From positions 1 through 64,000 of the forward strand of contig CALBCJ010000014.1 of the NCBI GenBank assembly GCA_937926975.1: a stretch of 64,000 bases of DNA. The letters run 5' to 3'. Shown here piece after piece: positions 58,100 through 64,000 of this stretch (positions within the stretch are counted from its first letter, which is position 1; every line of letters starts with the position of its first letter). This DNA is from an uncultured Propionibacteriaceae bacterium. Its GTDB lineage: Bacteria; Actinomycetota; Actinomycetes; Propionibacteriales; Propionibacteriaceae. Under the pieces are notes generated by a model that was not told where the DNA came from, ran no database searches, and saw only the letters and a program-made list of their open reading frames with translations. Position numbers and translations under genes: made by a program.

Positions 58100-59350
58100 T
58101 CAGCGGGTGGCGTGGGCGTTGGTGACGATGACCGAGACGTTGTGGCCGCCGAAGCCGAAGGAGTTGTTGATCGCTGCCAGGTCGCCGGCCGGCAGGTCAC
58201 GTGCCTCCAGGGCAGCGATGTCGATCCCCAGGCCCGGCTCGGGGTGCTCCAGATTGATCGTCGGCGGCACCCGGCGGTCCTGGAGAGCCTTGACGCAGGC
58301 TACCGTCTCCAGCGCGCCGGCCCCTCCCAGCAGGTGCCCGGTCATGGACTTGGTGCTGGTCACCACGCAGTCGTCAACGTGGCTGCCGAGCAGCTCGCGG
58401 ACGCTGGCGGCCTCCACCGGGTCGCCGGCCGGGGTGGAGGTCCCGTGCGCGTTGAGGTGGCGGATGTCGCCAGCCGTGAGGCCAGCATCGGCGATCGCCT
58501 TGCTCATCGCCAGCACCTGCCCGCGCTGCGACGGGTTGGTCAGGTCGAGCGCGTCAGAGGTGGTCCCGGCTCCCGCCAGGGTGCCGTAGATCCGGGCGCC
58601 GCGGGCCTGGGCGTGCTCCAGGGTCTCGACCACCAGGCAGGCGGCACCCTCGGCCAGGACGAAGCCGTCCCGGTCGACGTCCCACGGACGTGAAGCCCGC
58701 TCGGGCTCGTCATTGCGGCGGCTGAGCGCCTGCATCTGCCCGAAGGCGGCCACCGGGAGCGGGTGCAGCACAGCCTCGGCGCCACCCACGAGGGCGATGT
58801 CCGCACGCCCGAGCCGGATCAGGTCGAGGGCCTGCGCAATCGCCTCGTTGGAGGACGCGCAGGCCGACACCGGGGCGTGCACCCCGGCCCGGGCCCGCAG
58901 CCGGATCCCGACATTGGCCGCCGGGGCGTTGGCCATCAGCATCGGGATGGTGAGCGGAGAGACCCGCCGCGGGCCCTTCTCCTTGTGGACGTCCCAGTTG
59001 TCGAGGAGCGAGTGCAGGCCGCCGATGCCGGACGCGATCGAGACCGCGAACCGGTCCGGGTCGACCGCCTGCTCGTCGTCGCAGTCCAGACCAGCGTCCG
59101 CCCAGGCCTCCAGGGCCGAGACCATGGCGAGCTGAGACGACCGGTCGAGCCTGCGGGCGACGACCCGGTCCATGGTGCTGGCCGGGTCTACGGCGGCCTG
59201 GCCAGCGATCTGGGTGCTGAGCTGCTCGGCCCAGGCAGCCTCGATCCGGCTGATCCCGCTGCGGCCGGCGAGCATTGCCGCCCAGGTGGAGGGCAGGTCG
59301 CCGCCCAAGGGGGTGCTGGCGCCAAGGCCGGTGATCACGACGGTGGGCAT
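58100..59350 (-). CDS. fabF: 3-oxoacyl-ACP synthase II (KAS II)
   Basis: FabF elongates acyl-ACP with malonyl-ACP. The 416-residue protein has the catalytic triad Cys164 (VSACASSNEA), His in NAHGTSTPAGDPVEA and His in STKSMTGHLLGGAGALE, and ends with NNSFGFGGHNVSVIV. Last gene of the fabD-fabH-acpP-fabF operon, 78 nt after acpP; a small hairpin (GGCGGC-TGG-GCCGCC, 59395-59409) lies in that gap. Confidence 0.96.
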   Translation of the reverse strand: MPTVVITGLGASTPLGGDLPSTWAAMLAGRSGISRIEAAWAEQLSTQIAGQAAVDPASTMDRVVARRLDRSSQLAMVSALEAWADAGLDCDDEQAVDPDRFAVSIASGIGGLHSLLDNWDVHKEKGPRRVSPLTIPMLMANAPAANVGIRLRARAGVHAPVSACASSNEAIAQALDLIRLGRADIALVGGAEAVLHPLPVAAFGQMQALSRRNDEPERASRPWDVDRDGFVLAEGAACLVVETLEHAQARGARIYGTLAGAGTTSDALDLTNPSQRGQVLAMSKAIADAGLTAGDIRHLNAHGTSTPAGDPVEAASVRELLGSHVDDCVVTSTKSMTGHLLGGAGALETVACVKALQDRRVPPTINLEHPEPGLGIDIAALEARDLPAGDLAAINNSFGFGGHNVSVIVTNAHATR

Positions 59351-59428
59351 GGGTGTCCTTCGAAGAGTACGAAAACCGAAAGGCAGCCCGGGCAGGCGGC
59401 TGGGCCGCCCGCCGCGGGCTCAGCAGGG

Positions 59429-59674
59429 TCAGGCCTGGGCGCGCTCGACGTACGCGACCGCGTCGCCCACGGTGCGCAGGTTCTTGGCGTCATCGTCGGG
59501 GATCGCGACCCCGAACTTGTCCTCGCAGGCGTAGATGATCTCCACCATGGACAGCGAGTCGACATCGAGGTCCTCGGTGAACGACTTGTCGAGCTGGACG
59601 TCCTCCGCCGCGACGCCCGCGACATCGTTGACGATCTCGGCCAGCTGCTCGCGGATCTCTTCGGTGGTGGCCAT
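59429..59674 (-). CDS. acpP: Acyl carrier protein
   Basis: An 81-residue ACP with the phosphopantetheine site Ser40 in DLDVDSLSMVEI. Acidic helices flank it (TTEEIREQLAEIVNDVAG, IPDDDAKNLRTVGDAVAYV). ATG at 59674 has AAGGAGAAG directly upstream; the longer frame is not conserved. It carries acyl chains for FabD, FabH and FabF encoded beside it. Confidence 0.96.
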   Translation of the reverse strand: MATTEEIREQLAEIVNDVAGVAAEDVQLDKSFTEDLDVDSLSMVEIIYACEDKFGVAIPDDDAKNLRTVGDAVAYVERAQA

Positions 59675-59705
59675 GGCACTTCTCCTTATGTGTGGGAACT
59701 GTGGG

Positions 59706-60704
59706 TCAGGGCAGCGTGATGAGCTGCCCGGCATAGACCAGGCCGGCGCCGAAACCGATGATCAGCGCGGTCTGGCCGGACTTGGCCTGCCCCTCGGTGA
59801 GCAGCGCGTCGATCGCGATCGGCACCGAGGAGGCAGAGTTGTTACCGAGGTGGCGGATGGTACGTGCTACGACGACGTGCTCAGGGAGCCTGAGGTGGCG
59901 CAGCATCGAGTCGGTGATCCGGTTGTTGGCCTGGTGGGGGATGAAGACGTCGAGCTCTGCCGGCTCCACCCCAGACTCCGACAGCACGCGTCGGGCGGCA
60001 TCGGCGATGAAGGTGGTAGCCCAGCGGAAGACCGGCCTGCCGTCCATGGCGACGGTCGGCATCTGGGCCGTGGGGACCGCCTGGCGGAAGTCCTGGGTCT
60101 GCTGGATCACCTTGCTCTGGCTGCCGTCCGACCCCCAGACCACAGGCCCGATCCCCGGCGTCTCGCTGGGGACCACCACGGCCGCCCCGGCCCCATCGGC
60201 GAACAGGAAGGCCGTGCCCCGGTCAGACTTGTCGGTCAGGTCAGACAGCCGCTCGGCCGCCACGACCAGGACAGTGGACGAGGCCCCAGTCCGGACCAGG
60301 GCGTCGGCCTGGGCCAGGCCGTAGCAGAAGCCGGCGCAGGCGGCCGAGATGTCGTACGCGGCCGGGTCCTTCAGCCCGAGCTCGTGAGCCAGCAGCGGGG
60401 CCAGGGCCGGAGTCTGGATCAGGTGCGTGACCGTGGCGATGATCACGGCGTCCACCTCGGACGGGTCGACCCCGGCATGGTCCAGAGCCTGCCGGGAGGC
60501 CTCGGTCACCATCATCATCAGCGGCTCGTCGTCGCTGGCCCAGCGCCGCTCTACGATCCCGGTGCGCTGCTGAATCCACTCGTCCGAGGTGTCGATCATG
60601 GTGCACATCTCGGCGTTGGTGACCACTCGTCGCGGGATGTACGAGCCAACGCCGGCGATCCGCGAGCCAGCTCGGAGCGGACGCTGGGTGAGAGAACCGG
60701 TCAT
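59706..60704 (-). CDS. fabH: 3-oxoacyl-ACP synthase III (KAS III)
   Basis: FabH condenses acyl-CoA primers with malonyl-ACP to start fatty acid chains. In actinobacteria it often prefers branched primers. The 332-residue protein has Cys123 in SAACAGFCYGL, His in FIPHQANNRI and Asn in LGNNSASSVPIAI, and starts with AGVGSYIPRRVVTNAE. The ATG overlaps the fabD stop by 4 nt. Confidence 0.96.
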   Translation of the reverse strand: MTGSLTQRPLRAGSRIAGVGSYIPRRVVTNAEMCTMIDTSDEWIQQRTGIVERRWASDDEPLMMMVTEASRQALDHAGVDPSEVDAVIIATVTHLIQTPALAPLLAHELGLKDPAAYDISAACAGFCYGLAQADALVRTGASSTVLVVAAERLSDLTDKSDRGTAFLFADGAGAAVVVPSETPGIGPVVWGSDGSQSKVIQQTQDFRQAVPTAQMPTVAMDGRPVFRWATTFIADAARRVLSESGVEPAELDVFIPHQANNRITDSMLRHLRLPEHVVVARTIRHLGNNSASSVPIAIDALLTEGQAKSGQTALIIGFGAGLVYAGQLITLP

Positions 60705-61666
60705 GCTGGGTGCTCCTGAGAGTCAGTGGGCTGGTCGGGCGCACCATGACGCTCGCAGAAGGCGCGGGCCTCGTCCAGCTGGTCAGGCGTGTTCAGCGAG
60801 AACAGCTCAACGCCCTTGAGGTTGCGCTTCGCGATCCCGGTCAAGGTGCCGGCTGGGGGCAGCTCCAGCAGCCCGGTGATGCCCAGCTCGGTCATGGTCT
60901 GCAGGCAGAGGTCCCAGCGGACCGGGTTGGCGATCTGGCGCACGATCCGGCGCAGGTACTCCGGGCCTGAGCCGACCACCTGCCCGTCAGCGTTGGACAG
61001 CAGCCGGACCTGAGGGTCCTGGGTGGTCACGGCAGCGACCAGCTGCTCCAGGTGGGCGACGGCCGGCTCCATGTGGACGGTGTGGAAGGCACCCGCCACG
61101 CTCAGCGGCACGACTCGGGCTCGGTGCGGCGGGTTGGCTGCCAGCTCGGCCAGCTGCTCGACCGTACCGCCGGCCACGATCTGGCCCGTGCCGTTGTTGT
61201 TGGCGGCGGTCAGGCCGCAGGCCTCAATGGCGGCCAGGACCTGCTCGCGGTCGCCCCCGACGACCGCCGACATCGAGGTCGGGCGGACGGCGCTGGCGGC
61301 GGCCATGGCCTTGCCCCGCTCGCGAACCAGCACCATCGCCGACTCGACCGAGAGGCAGCCGGCCCAGGCAGCAGCAGTGATCTCGCCGACCGAGTGCCCA
61401 GCGACGGCCCCGACCGTGCGGAACGCACTGGTGGAGGAGGGGAGCAGCTCAAGGGCAGCGGCCAGGCCGGCGGCGACCAGCAGCGGCTGGGCCACCGCGG
61501 TGTCGCGGATGGTCTCTGCGTCAGCCTCGGTGCCGAAGTGGGCGAGGTCCAGGCCGCTGACAGCGGACAACCAGCTCAGGCGGCTGGCGACGCTGGGCAG
61601 CTCCAGCCACGGGGCCAGGAATCCGGGGGCTTGGGCGCCTTGGCCCGGAGCGACAAGTACAAGCAC
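60701..61666 (-). CDS. fabD: Malonyl CoA-ACP transacylase
   Basis: FabD moves malonyl from CoA to ACP. The 321-residue protein has VAPGQGAQAPGF at the start, the nucleophile Ser92 in AGHSVGEITAAA, Arg in VRERGKAM and the active-site His in VAGAFHTVHME. GTG at 61666 was chosen over an earlier in-frame start because a CAGAGT box lies 7 nt upstream and the conserved sequence begins there. First gene of the operon. Confidence 0.94.
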   Translation of the reverse strand: MLVLVAPGQGAQAPGFLAPWLELPSVASRLSWLSAVSGLDLAHFGTEADAETIRDTAVAQPLLVAAGLAAALELLPSSTSAFRTVGAVAGHSVGEITAAAWAGCLSVESAMVLVRERGKAMAAASAVRPTSMSAVVGGDREQVLAAIEACGLTAANNNGTGQIVAGGTVEQLAELAANPPHRARVVPLSVAGAFHTVHMEPAVAHLEQLVAAVTTQDPQVRLLSNADGQVVGSGPEYLRRIVRQIANPVRWDLCLQTMTELGITGLLELPPAGTLTGIAKRNLKGVELFSLNTPDQLDEARAFCERHGAPDQPTDSQEHPA

Positions 61667-61673
61667 AGTCCTC

Positions 61674-61679
61674 ACTCTG
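61674..61679 (-). promoter_or_regulatory. -10 box CAGAGT of fab operon
   Basis: On the minus strand CAGAGT is followed by GAGGACT (7 nt) and the GTG at 61666. No good -35 is seen (GTGCGC at the expected place), which fits activator dependence. Confidence 0.5.
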
Positions 61680-61715
61680 GCGTGGCTGACGGGCGAGCGC
61701 ACTGGGGGAGACAAC

Positions 61716-61737
61716 GAAGTTTGGGCCGTGAAGCTTG
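61716..61737 (-). promoter_or_regulatory. Candidate FasR activator site (direct repeat)
   Basis: Read toward fabD: CAAGCTTC, 6 nt, CAAACTTC (14-bp period), about 50-71 bp before the expected fabD transcription start. The position suits an activator, and the stretch is AT-richer than its surroundings. FasR of Streptomyces is a PucR-type activator of the same operon; linking this repeat to it is inference. Confidence 0.4.
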
Positions 61738-61764
61738 TAGGAAGACCACAGAACCAGCGGGTAG

Positions 61765-62973
61765 TCAGGCCGGCCCCAGCAGTCGGCCGACCGTGAGCGC
61801 CAGCCGCAGTACGTACGCTGAGCGCGGGTCGCCGGGGTGGTAGCCCGTCACGTCCTGAACCCGGCGCAGGCGGTACCGGACCGTGTTCGGGTGAACGTAC
61901 AGGGCCCTGGCCGCGGCCTCAATCGAGCTGCCGGCGTCGAAGAAGGCGACCACCGTGGCTGTCAGCTCGCCGCCGGCCGCCTGCAGCGGCTGAAAGATGT
62001 CGTTGGCCAGTGCCCGCCGGGCGTGCCCGTCGCCAGCGAGGACCCGCTCGGGAAGCAGGTCGACCGCCGCCACCGGCCGAGGTGCCCCCGGCCAGGCGTG
62101 CGCTGCCCGGATCCCCGAGAAGGCCGACCGGGCCGACCGTCCAGCATCGGCGAGCTGGTCGACGACCGGTCCCACCACGATCGGACCGGCGCCGAAGTAC
62201 GGGGCCAGCTTCTCCGCCAGCCCGACCGGGTTGCCGCTCAGCCCGTCCCCGCCGGCTACCACCACCAGACGGTCGCCCTGGATGGCAAGCAGAGTGTCCA
62301 GGCCGACCCGGGTGCTGGTCCGGCGCAGCGCCTCAATGGCCTCGCGCGGCTCGCTCGGAGCCGCCCCGACGATCACCGCCACCGAGCTGGGAGACTGCCA
62401 GCCCAGGGTCGAGGCCCGGGAGACGAGGTTCTGGTCTGCCTCCCCGCGGACCACGGCGTCGACCACCAGAACCTCCAGGCGGGCGTCCCACGAGCCACGG
62501 ACCTCGGCCGCTGTGGCGTACACCTCAGCCGCAGCGAAGGCCACCTCCCGGCTGAAGTAGACCACCGCCAGGCTGAGAGCCGTCTGGTCGGCGCGGGGCA
62601 TCTGCTGAACCTGCTGCTCGACCACCTCGACGGTGGTCCGGACCAGCTCGACGGTCTGGTGCAGCGAGATCTGCCGCATCACCTCTCGAGGGGCGACCGA
62701 GAACAGGTCGCCCGGGGTCACCGGCTCATCGGTCTCGTCGGCCACCCAGGCCACGAATGAGTCGATCCCCGCCCGAGCCAGGAGAGTCACCCACGACCGG
62801 TGCTCGGCGTCGAGCGTGGTGAACCACGGATGGCGGGCGTCCATCTCTTGCAGCGTGGCGGTCGTCATCTCCGAGGCTCGCGCGGCCAGCTGGCCCACCA
62901 GCTGGGCTCGGGCCTGGGCTGACGGCAGCAGGGTCCGCCCGCGGACCCGTTCAGCCCTGGACTGCTTCGCCAT
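61765..62973 (-). CDS. fasR: PucR-family activator of fatty acid synthesis (FasR-like)
   Basis: A 402-residue regulator with a C-terminal PucR-type helix-turn-helix (AGSSIEAAARALYVHPNTVRYRLRRV). A central GGDEF-like/CdaR-type region (VAVIVGAAPSEPREAIEAL, LLAIQGDRLVVVAGGDGL) and an N-terminal helical region also present. In Streptomyces coelicolor FasR, a protein of this family encoded directly upstream of fabD, activates fabDHPF; the gene order here is identical. A TACGCT box 6 nt before the ATG indicates a leaderless mRNA. Confidence 0.88.
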   Translation of the reverse strand: MAKQSRAERVRGRTLLPSAQARAQLVGQLAARASEMTTATLQEMDARHPWFTTLDAEHRSWVTLLARAGIDSFVAWVADETDEPVTPGDLFSVAPREVMRQISLHQTVELVRTTVEVVEQQVQQMPRADQTALSLAVVYFSREVAFAAAEVYATAAEVRGSWDARLEVLVVDAVVRGEADQNLVSRASTLGWQSPSSVAVIVGAAPSEPREAIEALRRTSTRVGLDTLLAIQGDRLVVVAGGDGLSGNPVGLAEKLAPYFGAGPIVVGPVVDQLADAGRSARSAFSGIRAAHAWPGAPRPVAAVDLLPERVLAGDGHARRALANDIFQPLQAAGGELTATVVAFFDAGSSIEAAARALYVHPNTVRYRLRRVQDVTGYHPGDPRSAYVLRLALTVGRLLGPA

Positions 62974-62979
62974 GGCGTC

Positions 62980-62985
62980 AGCGTA
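62980..62985 (-). promoter_or_regulatory. -10 box TACGCT of fasR (leaderless)
   Basis: On the minus strand TACGCT is followed by GACGCC (6 nt) and the ATG at 62973. Confidence 0.6.
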
Positions 62986-63248
62986 GGGTGTCGCGCCCTC
63001 GGGGAGACGCGAGGTCCCGCGACCCGAGCAGGGCGGCTGCGCAGGACTGCCCGACGCCGCCGGCAGGCCGCTCAGTACGGGTTGTCCATGGCAGCGCGGG
63101 CCGCTTCGACCGGCGCAGAGAGCGCTGTGCTCGCGCGGTCTGGTCGCGTGAGCACCTAATCAATTCCTCGAAGACTGTCTGCGCGGTGCCTGGCATGACA
63201 AGATGGCTCGCAACAGGCTGGCTGCGACAGCACGAAAGGGTAAACACC
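62986..63248 (+). promoter_or_regulatory. fasR-aceE divergent intergenic region
   Basis: About 260 nt without a gene. A weak aceE -10 (CAAGAT, 63199-63204) would leave a ~40-nt leader ending in GAAAGGG (63234-63240). A short AT-rich stretch (CACCTAATCAATTCCTCG, near 63153-63170) lies at about -45 and may be a regulator site. Confidence 0.4.
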
Positions 63249-64000
63249 GTGATCCCACGCGACGAGGGTGGACCGATCCTCAACGGGCTTCCGACGAACC
63301 TTCCCGACACCGACCCGGAGGAGACCGGGGAGTGGCTGGAGTCGCTGGACAGCCTCATCGACGCGCAGGGCCGCAACCGCGCCCGCTACCTGATGCTGAG
63401 ACTGCTGGACCGCGCCCGCGAGAAGCAGATCGGTGTCCCGTCGCTGACCGCGACAGACTTCGTCAACACCATCCCCAAGGCCATCGAGCCGGAGTACCCC
63501 GGTGATGTCCAGACTGAGCGCAACTTCCGGCGCCTGCTGCGCTGGAACGCAGCGATGACGGTGCACCGGGCCCAGCGTCCCGGGGTCGGCGTCGGCGGGC
63601 ACATCTCCACGTACGCCTCGTCCGCGACCCTGTACGAGGTCGGCTTCAACCACTTCTTCCGCGGTCAGGACCACCCGGGCGGGGGAGACCAGGTCTTCTT
63701 CCAGGGGCACGCCTCACCCGGCATGTACGCCCGGGCCTTCCTCGAGGGCCGGCTCACCCCTGACCAGCTGGACGGCTTCCGGCAGGAGCACAGCCACTAC
63801 GTCGACGGGCGGCTGCTGGGGCTCCCCTCGTACCCGCACCCGCGGCAGATGCCAAGCTTCTGGCAGTTCCCCACCGTCTCGATGGGGATCGGGCCGATGA
63901 ACGCGATCTACCAGGCGTCGTTCAACCGGTACCTTCACCACCGCGGTCTCAAGGACACCTCGGACCAGCACGTCTGGGCCTTCCTGGGCGACGGCGAGAT
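63249..64000 (+). CDS. aceE: Pyruvate dehydrogenase E1 component (3' end outside window)
   Basis: AceE is the homodimeric thiamine-diphosphate-dependent E1 of the pyruvate dehydrogenase complex. The first ~250 residues are present and open to the window end. They show ETGEWLESLDSLIDAQGRNR, RLLRWNAAMTVHRAQRPGVG, GGHISTYASSATLYEVGFNH and FRGQDHPGGGDQVFFQGHAS, where the family binds the cofactor. PSFWQFPTVSMGIGPMNAIY and the last visible motif VWAFLGDGE (start of the ThDP GDG motif) follow. GTG start with GAAAGGG upstream. It is divergent from fasR, linking acetyl-CoA supply and fatty acid synthesis. Confidence 0.95.
   Translation, partial: MIPRDEGGPILNGLPTNLPDTDPEETGEWLESLDSLIDAQGRNRARYLMLRLLDRAREKQIGVPSLTATDFVNTIPKAIEPEYPGDVQTERNFRRLLRWNAAMTVHRAQRPGVGVGGHISTYASSATLYEVGFNHFFRGQDHPGGGDQVFFQGHASPGMYARAFLEGRLTPDQLDGFRQEHSHYVDGRLLGLPSYPHPRQMPSFWQFPTVSMGIGPMNAIYQASFNRYLHHRGLKDTSDQHVWAFLGDGE

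Overview
The window is very GC-rich DNA from a high-GC Gram-positive (Actinobacteria). Gene order points the same way: infB-rbfA-truB-ribF, rpsO-pnp, coaD-sepIVA-like-yceD-rpmF-rnc-mutM-smc-ftsY-ffh, rpsP-khpA-rimM-trmD, rplS-lepB-rnhB-DUF2469-yraN-comM-dprA, and fasR-fabD-fabH-acpP-fabF next to aceE. A family such as Propionibacteriaceae is plausible, but that placement is inference. It is ordinary chromosome. No insertion sequence, prophage, integrase, CRISPR array or rRNA was seen; there is one tRNA, tRNA-Leu(GAG).

Layout. 1-10.3 kb: translation and RNA genes (infB, rbfA, truB, ribF, rpsO, pnp), dapB, an LmeA-like lipid-binding protein and two GNAT acetyltransferases. 10.4-18.6 kb: RNase J, L28, a COG4637-type ATPase, a long ArgA-type N-acetylglutamate synthase, a small CPBP/membrane/Xre operon and recG. 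18.6-33.6 kb: the conserved rsmD-coaD-...-smc-ftsY-ffh-rpsP-trmD housekeeping block. 33.6-46.8 kb: a 13-kb stretch between trmD and rplS, which are close neighbours in many actinobacteria. It holds a lipoprotein polysaccharide deacetylase, sdhCAB, an Opp/Nik-type ABC transporter with a fused permease, an MFS transporter and a secreted beta-helix protein. 46.8-53.6 kb: rplS to dprA and an M48 peptidase. 54-58 kb: tRNA-Leu, an M20 peptidase, an aldo/keto reductase, uppP and a GNAT. 58.1-64 kb: the fatty-acid synthase II operon with its PucR-type activator, and the start of aceE.

The most notable regulatory unit is upstream of the ABC transporter (38.95-39.12 kb). A 19-bp iron-box (DtxR/IdeR type, 17 of 19 consensus positions) is followed directly by a cobalamin riboswitch. 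The operon is therefore predicted to be repressed by iron at the DNA level and by cobalamin at the RNA level, which suggests uptake of cobalt, a corrinoid or a metal chelate. Other regulatory structure includes a perfect 9-bp inverted repeat over a TTGACA/TACTCT promoter in front of the CPBP-Xre operon, five helically phased ~21-bp repeats in front of yraN-comM-dprA, and a direct repeat upstream of fabD that could be the FasR site.

A second theme is leaderless transcription. More than a dozen genes have a TANNNT-like -10 box only 6-9 nt before the start codon, mostly GTG, with no Shine-Dalgarno sequence. This pattern was used to choose several starts (rsmD, sdhC, M20 peptidase, fabD).
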